Shown piece by piece: positions 38,717-48,138 of a DNA stretch of 64,000 nucleotides (position 1 is the stretch's first letter; the number at the start of each line of letters is the position of its first letter). The stretch covers positions 3,745,535 to 3,809,534 of the forward strand of contig NZ_AZUP01000001.1 of assembly GCF_000527135.1 (NCBI RefSeq). The letters run 5' to 3'. A model generated the notes under the pieces. The model searched no databases. It was not told where the DNA came from and saw nothing but the letters and a program-made list of their open reading frames with translations. Origin of the DNA: Methyloversatilis discipulorum (GTDB taxonomy: Bacteria > Pseudomonadota > Gammaproteobacteria > Burkholderiales > Rhodocyclaceae). The translations under genes and the position numbers were made by a program.

Positions 38717-39667
38717 ATGGCTTACGACAGCCTGATGATCTTTACCGGCAACGCCAACCCCAAACTGGCGGCGGACGTTGCCAAGCGGCTCAACATGTCG
38801 CTCGGCCGCGCGCAGGTGGGCCGTTTCTCCGACGGCGAAGTCAACGTCGAAATCCTCGAGAACGTCCGGGGCAAGGACGTGTTCGTGCTGCAATCGACCT
38901 GTGCGCCGACCAACGACAGCCTGATGGAACTGGTCATCCTGGTCGATGCGCTGAAGCGCGCGTCGGCCGGTCGCATCACCGCGGCGATGCCCTATTTCGG
39001 CTACGCCCGCCAGGACCGTCGCCCGCGCAGCGCGCGCGTGCCGATCACCGCCAAGGTGGTGGCCAACATGCTGCAGGCCGTCGGTGTGCAGCGCCTGCTG
39101 ACGGTGGACCTCCACGCCGACCAGATCCAGGGCTTCTTCGACATCCCGGTCGACAACATCTACGCCACGCCCATCCTGCTCGGCGACATCTGGAAGCAGG
39201 AGTATCCGAACCTGATGGCCGTTTCGCCCGACGTTGGCGGCGTGGTGCGCGCGCGCGCATTCGCCAAGCGCCTCGAGTGCGATCTGGCCATCATCGACAA
39301 GCGTCGCCCGAAGGCGAACGTGTCGGAAGTGATGAACATCATCGGCGACGTGACCGGCCGCACCTGCGTCATCATGGACGACATGGTCGACACCGCCGGC
39401 ACGCTGTGCAAGGCGGCACAGGCGCTGAAGGAACACGGCGCCGCCCGCGTGCTCGCCTACTGTACCCACGCCGTGCTGTCCGGCGAGGCGGTCAATCGCA
39501 TCCAGAATTCCGATCTCGACCAGCTGGTCGTGACCGACACCATCCCGCTGTCGCCGGCCGCCCAGGCCTGCGGCCGCATCCGTGTCGTGTCCATCGCCGA
39601 GCTGCTGGCCGAAACCCTGCTGCGCATCAGCAACGAGGAATCCGTTTCGTCCCTCTTCATGGAGTAA
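38717..39667 (+). CDS. prs: Ribose-phosphate pyrophosphokinase
   Basis: A 316-residue class I PRPP synthase that converts ribose-5-phosphate and ATP to PRPP. It has [11 protein letters not shown] near the N-terminus, [12 protein letters not shown] (ATP and regulatory region), [17 protein letters not shown] and the PRPP-binding loop [13 protein letters not shown]. It is preceded by tRNA-Gln and a structured leader and followed by rplY. Confidence 0.98.
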   Translation: MAYDSLMIFTGNANPKLAADVAKRLNMSLGRAQVGRFSDGEVNVEILENVRGKDVFVLQSTCAPTNDSLMELVILVDALKRASAGRITAAMPYFGYARQDRRPRSARVPITAKVVANMLQAVGVQRLLTVDLHADQIQGFFDIPVDNIYATPILLGDIWKQEYPNLMAVSPDVGGVVRARAFAKRLECDLAIIDKRRPKANVSEVMNIIGDVTGRTCVIMDDMVDTAGTLCKAAQALKEHGAARVLAYCTHAVLSGEAVNRIQNSDLDQLVVTDTIPLSPAAQACGRIRVVSIAELLAETLLRISNEESVSSLFME

Positions 39668-39684
39668 TTGAAGCGGGACACCCC

Positions 39685-39708
39685 GGGTCGCCTGGTCGCG
39701 GGCGACCC
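39685..39708 (+). terminator. Hairpin between prs and rplY
   Basis: GGGTCGCC (39685-39692) pairs with GGCGACCC (39701-39708) around an 8-base loop, followed only by TT. It may weakly attenuate transcription or stabilise the prs end. The rplY ribosome site (CAGGAG) lies just downstream. Confidence 0.4.
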
Positions 39709-39728
39709 TTCATCCACCAGGAGTCATC

Positions 39729-40337
39729 ATGTCCATCGAAATGAACGTCAAGAAGCGCGATGCGCAGGGCACCGGAGCGAGCCGCCGCCTGCGTCGCGCC
39801 GACCAGGTCCCGGCCATCATCTACGGCGGCGACAAGCCCGCCACGCCGATCACGCTCGACCACAACGAAATCTTCCACGCCCTGCGCAAGGAAGCCTTCC
39901 ACGCATCCGTGCTGACGCTGAACGTCGAAGGCACGAAGGAAACCGTGCTGCTGCGCGACACCCAGATGCACGCCTACAAGCTGCAGGTGCTGCACGTCGA
40001 CTTCCAGCGCGTCGATGCCACGCACAAGCTGCACACCAAGGTGCCGTTCCACTTCGTCAATGCCGATGCGGCCCCGGGCGTCAAGCTGCAGGGTGGCATC
40101 GTGTCGCACGTGATGAACGAGCTGGACGTGCAGTGCCTGCCGAGCCAGCTGCCGGAATTCATCGAAGTCGACCTGTCCGGCCTGTCGGTCGGCCAGTCCA
40201 TCCACGTGTCGCAGATCAAGCTGCCGGCCGGCGTCGAAGCGCTGACCCACGGCGCCGACCCGGTGATCGTTACGCTGACGCTGCCGCGCGGCGCCAAGGC
40301 TGACGAAGCCGCGGCCGAAGGCGGCGAAGAGAAGTAA
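39729..40337 (+). CDS. rplY: 50S ribosomal protein L25/general stress protein Ctc
   Basis: A 202-residue protein of the long (CTC/TL5) L25 type. The N-terminal 5S rRNA-binding domain has [20 protein letters not shown], and the C-terminal beta domain has [18 protein letters not shown]. It ends in an acidic Ala/Glu tail. It binds 5S rRNA in the large subunit. It lies between prs and pth as in many proteobacteria. Confidence 0.97.
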   Translation: MSIEMNVKKRDAQGTGASRRLRRADQVPAIIYGGDKPATPITLDHNEIFHALRKEAFHASVLTLNVEGTKETVLLRDTQMHAYKLQVLHVDFQRVDATHKLHTKVPFHFVNADAAPGVKLQGGIVSHVMNELDVQCLPSQLPEFIEVDLSGLSVGQSIHVSQIKLPAGVEALTHGADPVIVTLTLPRGAKADEAAAEGGEEK

Positions 40338-40346
40338 GCACAGGCG

Positions 40347-40973
40347 ATGTCCGGGAACGGTTCCAAAGCCGTGCCCCGGCTCGTCGTCGGACTGGGCAAC
40401 CCCGGTCCGGACTATTCCGAAACCCGGCACAACGCCGGGTTTTGGTTTTGTGAGGGGCTGGCACGCAAGCTGGGCGTCACGCTCAACCGTGAAGCGCGAT
40501 TCAATGGCTTCACCGGCTCGTCGCGTGCCGATGGCATCACGATACTGCTGCCGCAGACCTTCATGAACCGCTCCGGCCAGTCGGTCGGCGCGCTCGCCCG
40601 CTTCTTCCGCATCGCACCGGCTGAAATACTGGTGGTGCACGATGAACTCGACATCCAGCCAGGCGAACTGCGCCTGAAATTCGGCGGTGGCCTTGGCGGT
40701 CACAACGGACTGAAAGACATCAGCGCCCATCTGGCCACGCACGACTACTGGCGGCTGCGCATCGGCATCGGCCATCCGCGTCAGCTGGCACCGGGATCGG
40801 AAGTGGCCGACTATGTACTGCACCGTCCGCGCATCGAGGAACAGCGCGATATCGACGCCGCCATCGGGCGCGCGCTCGACGCCTGGCCGATGATTGCCGC
40901 CGGCGACTGGACGCGCGTGTCCACCCTGCTCAATGCGAAGCCCGGCGCCGGCAAGGCGCCCAAGAGTGCCTAA
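40347..40973 (+). CDS. pth: Peptidyl-tRNA hydrolase
   Basis: A 208-residue enzyme that recycles peptidyl-tRNA released from stalled ribosomes. The N-terminal VVGLGNPGPDYSETRHNAGF includes catalytic His28 and Asn18. PQTFMNRSGQSV, GGGLGGHNGLKDI and RLRIGIGHP are family blocks. It has a 10-residue N-terminal extension (MSGNGSKAVP) relative to E. coli Pth. It starts 9 bases after rplY. Confidence 0.97.
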   Translation: MSGNGSKAVPRLVVGLGNPGPDYSETRHNAGFWFCEGLARKLGVTLNREARFNGFTGSSRADGITILLPQTFMNRSGQSVGALARFFRIAPAEILVVHDELDIQPGELRLKFGGGLGGHNGLKDISAHLATHDYWRLRIGIGHPRQLAPGSEVADYVLHRPRIEEQRDIDAAIGRALDAWPMIAAGDWTRVSTLLNAKPGAGKAPKSA

Positions 40974-40988
40974 TCAAGGAATCCAGAC

Positions 40989-42080
40989 ATGAGCCTAAAA
41001 TGCGGCATCGTCGGCCTGCCCAACGTCGGCAAGTCCACCCTTTTCAATGCGCTCACCAAGGCCGGCATCGCCGCCGAGAACTACCCGTTCTGCACGATCG
41101 AGCCCAACGTCGGCATCGTCGAGGTGCCGGACCCGCGTCTGGCGCAGCTTTCCGAAATCGTGAAGCCGCAGAAGATACAGCCGGCCATCGTCGAATTCGT
41201 CGACATCGCCGGTCTGGTCGCCGGCGCCAGCAAGGGCGAAGGCCTCGGCAACCAGTTCCTCGCCAACATCCGCGAAACCGACGCCATCGTGAACGTGGTG
41301 CGCTGCTTCGACGACGAGAACGTGGTGCACGTGAATGGCCGCGTCGACCCGATCGCCGACATCGAAACTATCGTGACCGAACTGGCGCTGGCCGACCTTG
41401 CCGCCGTCGAGCGCACCATCGCGCGTGACACCAAGAAGGCGCGCGCCGGCGACAAGGACGCGGCCAAGCTGGTCGCCGTGCTGGAAAAGCTGCTGCCGCA
41501 CCTGAATGAAGGCAAGCCGGCGCGCACGCTGAACCTGTCCGACGACGACAAGGCCATCGTCAAGCCGATGTGCCTGCTGACGATCAAGCCGGCCATGTAT
41601 GTCGGCAACGTGCTCGAAGACGGTTTCGAAAACAACCCCTACCTCGATCGCCTGCGGGAGTTCGCGGCCAAGGAAGGTGCGCCGGTGGTGGCGGTGTGCG
41701 CGAAGATCGAGGCCGAACTGGCCGACCTCGACGACGAGGACAAGAAGGCGTTCCTGGCCGACCTCGGCCTCGAAGAGCCGGGTCTGAATCGCCTCATCCG
41801 CGCCGGCTACGACCTGCTGGGCCTGCAGACCTACTTCACCGCCGGTGTGAAGGAAGTGCGAGCCTGGACCATCCATAAGGGCGACACCGCGCCGCAGGCG
41901 GCCGGCGTCATTCACACCGACTTCGAGCGCGGCTTCATCCGCGCCCAGACCATCGCCTTCGACGACTTCATCGCCTTCAAGGGCGAACAGGGCGCGAAGG
42001 AAGCCGGCAAGATGCGCGCCGAAGGCAAGGAATATGTGGTCAAGGACGGCGACGTGCTGAACTTCCTGTTCAACGTCTGA
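40989..42080 (+). CDS. ychF: Redox-regulated ATPase YchF (OLA1 family)
   Basis: A 363-residue Obg-related P-loop NTPase that prefers ATP. It has [14 protein letters not shown] (9-22), [20 protein letters not shown] in two parts (G3 region) and the C-terminal TGS domain ([32 protein letters not shown]). YchF binds ribosomes and affects stress and redox responses. A strong terminator follows, so it ends the prs-rplY-pth-ychF operon. Confidence 0.97.
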   Translation: MSLKCGIVGLPNVGKSTLFNALTKAGIAAENYPFCTIEPNVGIVEVPDPRLAQLSEIVKPQKIQPAIVEFVDIAGLVAGASKGEGLGNQFLANIRETDAIVNVVRCFDDENVVHVNGRVDPIADIETIVTELALADLAAVERTIARDTKKARAGDKDAAKLVAVLEKLLPHLNEGKPARTLNLSDDDKAIVKPMCLLTIKPAMYVGNVLEDGFENNPYLDRLREFAAKEGAPVVAVCAKIEAELADLDDEDKKAFLADLGLEEPGLNRLIRAGYDLLGLQTYFTAGVKEVRAWTIHKGDTAPQAAGVIHTDFERGFIRAQTIAFDDFIAFKGEQGAKEAGKMRAEGKEYVVKDGDVLNFLFNV

Positions 42081-42102
42081 GCTGCATGCCCACCGCGGCA
42101 GA

Positions 42103-42137
42103 AGCCCTGGCAACCCGAGGTTGCCGGGGCTTTTTTT
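42103..42137 (+). terminator. Rho-independent terminator after ychF
   Basis: AGCCCTGGCAACC and GGTTGCCGGGGCT form a 13-bp stem (one wobble) with loop CGA, followed by seven T residues. This is a textbook intrinsic terminator. Confidence 0.93.
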
Positions 42138-42228
42138 CGTCCGCTGTCGAATCTTCCCGCTCCGCTTCGTCTACTTCGTATACGCCGGTCATCGGGACAG
42201 GCGTCACGACAGGATGGAGGGCGAGCAC

Positions 42229-42726
42229 ATGATGAAGATCGAAGCGCAGGATCAGCATCGATGGCTGAAGCAGTTCGAGGGTGAATGGCGCGGAAAGAGC
42301 GAACCGGTGGCCGACGGAGGGCCGGACGACGCGTGCTGGAGCGGCTGCGAAACCGTGCGCGCGCTCGGCGATCTGTGGGTGCTGTTCGAGGGGCGCGGTG
42401 ACATGCCGGATGGCAGCGCGGCCTGCACTCTGATGACCTTGGGCTTCGACCCGACGCGCGGAGACGGCGGCCGCTTCGTCGGCAACTGGGCAGGGTCGAT
42501 GATGACGACGCTGTGGCAGTACGAGGGCGAACTGGACGCCGCCGGCCGCGTGCTGTCGCTGTACAGCGAAGGACCCGCCTTCTCCGGCAGCGGCACCGCG
42601 CGCTACCGCGACACGATAGAGGTCCACGGCCCGGACGAGCGCACCTTGTCTTCGCATGTGCAGGACGCCGCGGGCAACTGGTCGCCCATCATGCGTATCC
42701 GTTACCGCCGGCAGCAGGGTGCGTGA
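42229..42726 (+). CDS. DUF1579 family protein
   Basis: A 165-residue protein matching the DUF1579 pattern: HRWLKQFEGEWRGKSEP near the start, then alternating beta strands with FVGNWAGSMMTTLWQYEGEL and FSGSGTARYRDTIEV. The fold is expected to be a lipocalin-like barrel, but no reaction is known. The ATG at 42229 follows GGAGG by 8 bases; the next codon is also ATG. The gene stands alone between the ychF terminator and a convergent DUF255 gene. Confidence 0.8.
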   Translation: MMKIEAQDQHRWLKQFEGEWRGKSEPVADGGPDDACWSGCETVRALGDLWVLFEGRGDMPDGSAACTLMTLGFDPTRGDGGRFVGNWAGSMMTTLWQYEGELDAAGRVLSLYSEGPAFSGSGTARYRDTIEVHGPDERTLSSHVQDAAGNWSPIMRIRYRRQQGA

Positions 42727-42747
42727 GCGACGCGCTCGCGCCGTCGC

Positions 42748-44574
42748 TCAACGCCCCTCGTCCAGCCAGCGCGCGGCCATGAGCAGGCGGGTGTGGCTGG
42801 CCGGGTCGGCCCGCACGGTGGCAGCAAACAGGCGCACGCAGCGCTCGGCCGCGTTCACGTAGCGCGTGTTGCCGGTACGCCGTGCCAGCCTGATCAAGGC
42901 CAGCGCGGCGACGCCGTTGCCGCCGGGCGTGGCGGCGTCGAGCGCGGGTTTGCTGCGGTGGAACAGCGGCAGCGCATCGTGGGCGGTGAAGAAGAAGGCG
43001 CCCCTGGCGTCGTCTTCGAAACGCAGCAGCATCACCTCGGCCAGCCTTGCGGCGAAGGCGAGGTCGCCGTCGTGCGGCGCGGCTTCGTGCAGCGTCAGTG
43101 CCGCGTCCAGCAGGAAGGCGTGGTCGTCGAGAAAGCCGTCGATACCGGGCAACGACTGCAGTCGGTCGGCGCCGTCGATGTCCTCGCGCCAGCGTGCCGC
43201 GCGCAGCGCGTCGAAGGTGGTGCGCGCGGCGTCCAGCCAGTCGCTGCGGCCCAGCACGGCGCCGGCGTGGGCGAGTGCGCTCACCATCAGCGCGTTCCAG
43301 GCGGTCGGTGTCTTGCCGTCACGTGCGGCGCGCCCGCGCTCGTCGCGTCGCTCCAGCAGACGACTGCGTGCCTCGTCTATCACCGCCTGCACCGCGTCCG
43401 CCGGCTGGCCCAGCATCGCGGCGAGCTTTTCCGCCGGACGGGCAACGCGCAGATGCCAGAATTTCCCCTCGAAGCCGGGCGGATCGATCAGGCCCCAGTG
43501 TGCCGCGCACAGATCCCATTCGACCGGTGTCACCACCTCGCGCAGCGCCGAGGCTTCCCACAGATATGCGCCGCCTTCGCGGCCGCTGGCGTCGTCGGCG
43601 GCAAGGGCGCTGCAGAACAGTCCGTCGTCGCTGCGCATTTCGCGCAATGCCCAGTCCCCGGTGAGCTCGGCGGTGCGCCGGAACAGCGCTTCGCCGCTCG
43701 CCCGCCAGGCATTGGCGTAGAGCGGCAGCAGCATCGCGCTGTCGCACAGCATCTTTTCGAAGTGCGGGATGTGCCAGGCCGGATCGACGCTGTAGCGGAA
43801 GAAGCCGCCGCCGAGCTGGTCGAACAGGCCGCCTTCGGCGATGTGACGCAGCGATTCCAGTGCCATCGTGCGCGGCGACGGTGTGCCGATGTCGCTGTCC
43901 AGCTGCAGCAGGAAGTCGAGGTCGGTCGGATGCGGAAACTTCGGCGCGCCGCCGAAGCCGCCGTGCCGGGCGTCGAAGGCGACCGCCAGCTGCTGTATCG
44001 CCTCCTCCTGCACCGACGGGTCCAGCGGCGCGCCGGTCGGCTGCGGCAGGGCGGCGCTCAGCGCCGCAATCAGCGCTTCGTCCTGGCGCGCCAGATCGGC
44101 GCGCCTTTCGGTCCACACGGTGCTGACCGACGCCAGTACGTCGCGCAGTGCGATCTGTCCGCCGGACGCCTCGCGCGGGAAATAGGTGCCGCCGTAGAAG
44201 GGCACACCCTGCGGCGACAGGAAGACGGTGAGCGGCCAGCCGCCGTTGCCGCGACGCAGCCGTTGCAGCGCCTGCTGGTAGAGGCCGTCGATGTCGGGTC
44301 GCTCCTCGCGGTCCACCTTGATGGCGATGAAGCCCTCATTGATGGCGGCAGCCGTGGTCGGATCGGCAAAGGACTCGCGCGCCATCACATGACACCAGTG
44401 ACAGGAGGCGTAGCCGACCGACAGCAGGATGGGGCGGTCGAGCCGGCGTGCCTCGGCGAAGGCGGCTTCGCCCCACGGATACCAGTGCACCGGATCGCCG
44501 GCGTGCTGCTGCAGGTAAGGGGACGTTTCACCGGCCAGTCGGTTGCGCGGTGCGAGTGCGGTGTCGGTGCTCAT
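42748..44574 (-). CDS. Thioredoxin-fold DUF255 protein (YyaL/SSP411 family)
   Basis: A 608-residue protein with an N-terminal thioredoxin-like domain ([21 protein letters not shown] in part; CHWC at 58-61 in [16 protein letters not shown]) and a C-terminal alpha/alpha-toroid like glycosidases ([24 protein letters not shown]). This matches the YyaL/SPATA20 family, whose biochemical role is unsettled. The ATG at 44574 has AAGGA at the right distance and gives the usual start. However, an in-frame ATG at 44652 would add [14 protein letters not shown] and a signal-like stretch, which would export it; no ribosome site supports that start. Confidence 0.9.
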   Translation of the reverse strand: MSTDTALAPRNRLAGETSPYLQQHAGDPVHWYPWGEAAFAEARRLDRPILLSVGYASCHWCHVMARESFADPTTAAAINEGFIAIKVDREERPDIDGLYQQALQRLRRGNGGWPLTVFLSPQGVPFYGGTYFPREASGGQIALRDVLASVSTVWTERRADLARQDEALIAALSAALPQPTGAPLDPSVQEEAIQQLAVAFDARHGGFGGAPKFPHPTDLDFLLQLDSDIGTPSPRTMALESLRHIAEGGLFDQLGGGFFRYSVDPAWHIPHFEKMLCDSAMLLPLYANAWRASGEALFRRTAELTGDWALREMRSDDGLFCSALAADDASGREGGAYLWEASALREVVTPVEWDLCAAHWGLIDPPGFEGKFWHLRVARPAEKLAAMLGQPADAVQAVIDEARSRLLERRDERGRAARDGKTPTAWNALMVSALAHAGAVLGRSDWLDAARTTFDALRAARWREDIDGADRLQSLPGIDGFLDDHAFLLDAALTLHEAAPHDGDLAFAARLAEVMLLRFEDDARGAFFFTAHDALPLFHRSKPALDAATPGGNGVAALALIRLARRTGNTRYVNAAERCVRLFAATVRADPASHTRLLMAARWLDEGR

Positions 44575-44674
44575 CGGATGTCCTTCGCGGGCGGCAGGTG
44601 CGGCCGGCGCGAACGCGACAATGAGGACAGCCGCGTACGCCAAAGCCCACATTCGGGCGGGCGAGCGGGCTCAT

Positions 44675-44745
44675 GCATCCGCGCTGGCCGGCGGATGCGG
44701 GACGCTCAGCAAGATCCGTGCATGCGCTGCACGCATCTTGCTTTT
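44675..44745 (+). ncRNA. Candidate structured RNA: two hairpins with U tail before the glutathione S-transferase gene
   Basis: GCATCCGC (44675-44682) pairs with GCGGATGC (44691-44698). Then AGCAAGAT (44708-44715) pairs with ATCTTGCT (44735-44742), with an inner GTGC/GCAC helix, and TTT follows. The second hairpin resembles a plus-strand intrinsic terminator. Yet it lies between two divergent genes, so it has no gene to terminate. It could be a small RNA or an attenuator leader of the gene at 44806. No promoter is certain. Confidence 0.4.
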
Positions 44746-44805
44746 CCGGTGCCGGAGAGATGCGGCGCGCGGTGCGCGCCGGCCACACACCGACCGAGGC
44801 AGACC

Positions 44806-45450
44806 ATGCGATTGCGCTTCCACATGACGCCGGGCTCGTGCTCGACCGGCATCCACATCCTGCTCGAACATCTGGAGCTGCCGTTCGAGGCATACGTCGT
44901 GAACCTGCCTGCCGGCGATCACCGTCGCCCGGAATATCTGGCGATCAACCCCAAGGGCACGATTCCGGCGCTGCAGATCGACGAAGATCCGGCGCTGACC
45001 GAATTCCAGTCCATCGCGCTGTGGCTGGCCTGGCAGTTCCCGCGCGCACGGCTGTTGCCGGCGTCGCCGTTCGACGCCGCGCGCGCCGTCGATCTGATGA
45101 CTTATGTCGTGGGCACCGTGCATGGCGCCGGCTACACGCGCATCTTCACGCCCGAGCGCTACCTGCCTACGGGCGTGGACGAGGGGGCGGAGCCGCCGTG
45201 GCTGGAGGCGATCAAGGCGCAGGGCCGGGCCCTGGTGGACGAGGCCTTCGCACTGATCGACGCGCGCATCGACGACGACGGCCATCTGTTCGGCGACGAC
45301 CTGACGGTCGCTGACGCGGCGCTGTTCTACGTCACCTTCTGGGCCGACCGCATCGGCCTGCCGCTGCCGCCACGCTGTCTCGCCTTCTACCGGCGCATGC
45401 GCGAGCGGCCGGTGGTGCGCCGCGTGCTGGCCGAAGAAGGCTATCGCTGA
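44806..45450 (+). CDS. Glutathione S-transferase family protein
   Basis: A 214-residue cytosolic GST. The N-terminal thioredoxin-like domain starts MRLRFHMTPGSCSTGIHILL with a Ser-Cys pair at 11-12 in the beta-class active-site position. It continues with NPKGTIPALQIDE and DPALTEFQSIALWLAW, the cis-Pro and glutathione gamma-glutamyl contacts. The C-terminal helical domain has LFGDDLTVADAALFYVTFW. Substrate unknown. It is preceded by the structured region at 44675-44745 and converges on a thioredoxin gene. Confidence 0.9.
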   Translation: MRLRFHMTPGSCSTGIHILLEHLELPFEAYVVNLPAGDHRRPEYLAINPKGTIPALQIDEDPALTEFQSIALWLAWQFPRARLLPASPFDAARAVDLMTYVVGTVHGAGYTRIFTPERYLPTGVDEGAEPPWLEAIKAQGRALVDEAFALIDARIDDDGHLFGDDLTVADAALFYVTFWADRIGLPLPPRCLAFYRRMRERPVVRRVLAEEGYR

Positions 45451-45480
45451 GCCGGTGGATCCGCCGGCAACCCGCTGCGA

Positions 45481-45858
45481 TCAGGACGTCGCGCCGTCGC
45501 TCTGCTGGGCGGCCACTTCGGAGCGCACCTTGTCCATGTCCAGCGCCTTCGCCTGTTCGATCAGCTGTTCGAACTGACCGGCGGGCAGCGCACCCGGTTG
45601 TCCGTACAGCACGATCTGGTCGCGGAACACCATCAGGGTCGGAATCGAGCGGATGCCGAAGGCGGCCGCGATGCCCTGTTCCTCTTCGGTATTCACCTTG
45701 GCGAACACGATGTCCGGATACTTTTCCGACGCCGCTTCGTAGACCGGGGCAAAATTGCGGCAGGGGCCGCACCAGGGTGCCCAGAAATCGATGATGACGA
45801 AAGGGTTGTTCTCGACCGTGCTGTTGAAGCTGTCTTCGGTAAGTTCGATGGTGGCCAT
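45481..45858 (-). CDS. Thioredoxin family protein
   Basis: A 125-residue thioredoxin with active site WAPWCGPCRN (Cys30, Cys33) and cis-proline in IRSIPTLMVF. It is about 15 residues longer than classical TrxA at the C-terminus (KVRSEVAAQQSDGATS). No signal peptide is present, so it is cytoplasmic. The ATG at 45858 has AAGGA upstream. It reduces protein disulphides; whether it is the main thioredoxin is unclear. It diverges from gluQRS across 39 bases. Confidence 0.93.
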   Translation of the reverse strand: MATIELTEDSFNSTVENNPFVIIDFWAPWCGPCRNFAPVYEAASEKYPDIVFAKVNTEEEQGIAAAFGIRSIPTLMVFRDQIVLYGQPGALPAGQFEQLIEQAKALDMDKVRSEVAAQQSDGATS

Positions 45859-45897
45859 GGGGGTCCTTGGGTGTGAATCGCTCGGGGGCGAGCCGGC

Positions 45898-46782
45898 ATG
45901 GTAGCCGAGCGTCGCCCGTATGTCGGCCGTTTTGCTCCCAGTCCGACCGGCCCGCTGCACAAGGGTTCGCTGGTGGCGGCGCTGGCCAGCTGGCTGGATG
46001 CGCGCGCCGCTGGCGGCCGCTGGCTGTTGCGCATCGAGGACGTGGACGAGCCGCGCTGCTCGCCCGAGGCCGCAGGCACCATCCTGCGCCAGCTCGACGC
46101 GCTGGGCCTGCACTGGGACGGCGAGGTGGTGTGGCAGAGCCGGCGTACCGCGCTTTACCGCGCCGCGCTCGACGCTCTAGTCGCCCGCGGTCAGGCCTAC
46201 GGCTGTGTCTGTACCCGCCGCGATCTGGAGTCGCAGCCGCTGGCCTCCGATGGCGCACGGCGTTACCCCGGCACCTGCCGCGATCGAGCCGGCATCGCGC
46301 CACGCGCCTGGCGGTTGCGCGTGCCAGCGGGCGAGGTTGCGTTCGACGACCGCGTACTCGGTCGCATCGCGGTCGATGTGGCGGCGGATTCCGGCGATTT
46401 CGTGCTGTGGCGTGCCGACGGCTACTGCGCCTATCAGCTGGCGGTGGTGGTGGACGATGCCGACCAGGGCGTGACTGACATCGTGCGCGGTGCCGATCTG
46501 CTCACCTCGACGCCGCGGCAGATCCTGGTGCAGCGCGCGCTCGGCCTGCCGCAGCCGCGCTATGCACACGTGCCGGTGGTGCTCGACGCGAACGGCGAAA
46601 AGCTGTCCAAGCAGACACGTGCGCCGGCGCTGGAACCGGCCGACGCGCTGACCGACCTGGCGGAGGCACTCGCTTTCCTGCGCCATCCGCCGCCGACCGA
46701 CGTCGTGGCGTCCGGGCTTCAGGATCTGCTCGCGTGGGCGGTGCAGCGGTGGACGCCGACTGCGCTGTCCGGAATGCAGTAG
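45898..46782 (+). CDS. gluQ: Glutamyl-Q tRNA(Asp) synthetase
   Basis: A 294-residue paralogue of the glutamyl-tRNA synthetase catalytic domain. It attaches glutamate to queuosine at position 34 of tRNA(Asp). It has [17 protein letters not shown] (HIGH-type motif), a zinc site with CVCTRRDL and YPGTCRDR, and KLSKQ as the KMSKS-type loop. The anticodon-binding half of GluRS is missing, as expected. queG, encoding the last step of queuosine synthesis, lies about 220 bases downstream on the other strand. Confidence 0.95.
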   Translation: MVAERRPYVGRFAPSPTGPLHKGSLVAALASWLDARAAGGRWLLRIEDVDEPRCSPEAAGTILRQLDALGLHWDGEVVWQSRRTALYRAALDALVARGQAYGCVCTRRDLESQPLASDGARRYPGTCRDRAGIAPRAWRLRVPAGEVAFDDRVLGRIAVDVAADSGDFVLWRADGYCAYQLAVVVDDADQGVTDIVRGADLLTSTPRQILVQRALGLPQPRYAHVPVVLDANGEKLSKQTRAPALEPADALTDLAEALAFLRHPPPTDVVASGLQDLLAWAVQRWTPTALSGMQ

Positions 46783-46807
46783 CAGATGGGCGCAGCAGCA
46801 GATGGAC

Positions 46808-47008
46808 TCAGTAGTGCGGAGGAATGTCCTGCTGCGCGTCGGCGCGCTCGGCCGGCTGCATGCCCTGCACCTGCGCATAGACGTGCTTGAGCTGCAACTG
46901 CAGCGATTCGATGGCGCGCTGCTGCTCGAACACGGTGCGGTTCAGCGCGTCCAGCATGTCGTCCATCAGCGCGATGCGGGCTTCGAGGTCGTTCAGGCGG
47001 TCGGTCAT
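46808..47008 (-). CDS. slyX: SlyX family protein
   Basis: A 66-residue coiled-coil protein: DRLNDLEARIALMDDMLDAL then VFEQQRAIESLQLQLKHVYAQV, ending in DIPPHY, the conserved SlyX tail. Function is unknown; the E. coli homologue lies next to slyD. Its ATG overlaps the queG stop (ATGA), so it is translated with queG. Confidence 0.9.
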   Translation of the reverse strand: MTDRLNDLEARIALMDDMLDALNRTVFEQQRAIESLQLQLKHVYAQVQGMQPAERADAQQDIPPHY

Positions 47009-48084
47009 GTCGGTGTGTCCGGAGAATGTTGTCGGGCCAGCGCCCAGGCGACGTGTTCGCGTACGACCGGTGAGGCATGGTCGGCGCGCGCCTGCAGCGC
47101 GGCGATATGGGCGGCGGCGGACGGCGCGTTGCCGAGCGCGACTGCGATATTGCGCAGCCAGCGTTCGTGGCCGATGCGCCGGATCGCGCTGCCTTCGAGG
47201 CGGCGGTTGAATTCGTCTTCCGACCAGGCGAACAGTTCGGTCAGCGAGGCGTCGTCCAGTCCGTTGCGCACCGCGAAATCCGGCTCGACGGCCATGACCG
47301 CGTGGCGGTTCCACGGGCACACCAGCTGGCAGTCGTCGCAGCCGTAGATGCGGTTGCCGATCGCCGGGCGCAGCGGCTCGGGAATCGGGCCGTCCAGTTC
47401 TATCGTCAGGTAGGACACGCACAGCCGTGCGTCCAGCTGGTAGGGCGCGATGATGGCGCCGGTCGGGCAGACGTCGATGCAGCGGGTACAGGTGCCGCAG
47501 TGGTCGGCCTGCGGCGCGTCGGGTGGCAGCGGCAGCGTGGTGAACAGTTCGCCGAGGAAGAACATCGAGCCGGCGTCGCGGTGGATCAGCAGCGTGTGCT
47601 TGCCGCGCCAGCCCAGAGCGGCACGGCGGGCGATCTCGACCTCCAGCACCGGCGCCGAATCGGTGAACGCCCGATGGCCGAACGGGCCGACCACGCTCTC
47701 GATCCGTTCCGCCAGCTTCTGCAGCCGGTTGCGCAGCACCTTGTGGTAATCGCGGCCGAGTGCGTAGCGCGACACATAGCCGAGATCGCCGTCGTCCAGC
47801 ACCGCTTGCGCGTCCGCTGAGTCGTCCGGCCAGTACGGCATGCGCGCGCTGATGACCGACAGCGTGCCCGGCACCAGTTCGGCCGGACGTGCCCGCATTG
47901 CGCCGTGGCGCGCCATGTAGTCCAGTTCACCGTGGCGGCCGGCGGCCAGCCAGTCGAGCAGCCGGGCTTCGGCCTCGCCCAGATCGATGCCGGAGATACC
48001 AACCGACGCAAAACCCAGGTCGCGCCCCCAGTCGCGGATGCGTGCGACCAGTTCGTCCGGGCTGCAGGGCAGGGCGCCACTCAT
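47005..48084 (-). CDS. queG: Epoxyqueuosine reductase
   Basis: A 359-residue cobalamin-dependent reductase that makes queuosine from epoxyqueuosine in tRNA. It has the N-terminal GISGIDLGEAEARLLDWLAAG, GRDYHKVLRNRLQKLA and two 4Fe-4S motifs, CGTCTRCIDVCPTGAI and CDDCQLVCPWN. A HEAT-like C-terminus with RNIAVALGNAP follows. The ATG at 48084 is the family start. It is divergent from tsaE across 54 bases, a common arrangement. Confidence 0.96.
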   Translation of the reverse strand: MSGALPCSPDELVARIRDWGRDLGFASVGISGIDLGEAEARLLDWLAAGRHGELDYMARHGAMRARPAELVPGTLSVISARMPYWPDDSADAQAVLDDGDLGYVSRYALGRDYHKVLRNRLQKLAERIESVVGPFGHRAFTDSAPVLEVEIARRAALGWRGKHTLLIHRDAGSMFFLGELFTTLPLPPDAPQADHCGTCTRCIDVCPTGAIIAPYQLDARLCVSYLTIELDGPIPEPLRPAIGNRIYGCDDCQLVCPWNRHAVMAVEPDFAVRNGLDDASLTELFAWSEDEFNRRLEGSAIRRIGHERWLRNIAVALGNAPSAAAHIAALQARADHASPVVREHVAWALARQHSPDTPT

Positions 48085-48102
48085 CGCGCCGCCACCCGGG
48101 CG

Positions 48103-48108
48103 GATAAT
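48103..48108 (+). promoter_or_regulatory. -10-like element before tsaE
   Basis: GATAAT at 48103-48108 matches the -10 consensus at five of six bases, giving a start near 48115 and a leader of about 24 bases. The -35 is not recognisable. Confidence 0.35.
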
Positions 48109-48138
48109 GGCTGCCGATCCGATTTTGCGCAGACCGCC

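Noticed and set aside
42793..44805. Upstream extension of the glutathione S-transferase frame through the DUF255 gene.
   Set aside because: The conserved GST N-terminus starts at 44806; the extension is antisense to DUF255 and has biased composition.
45451..45468. Small inverted repeat GCCGG...CCGGC between the glutathione S-transferase and thioredoxin genes, considered as a terminator.
   Set aside because: Only a 5-bp stem and no U tract.
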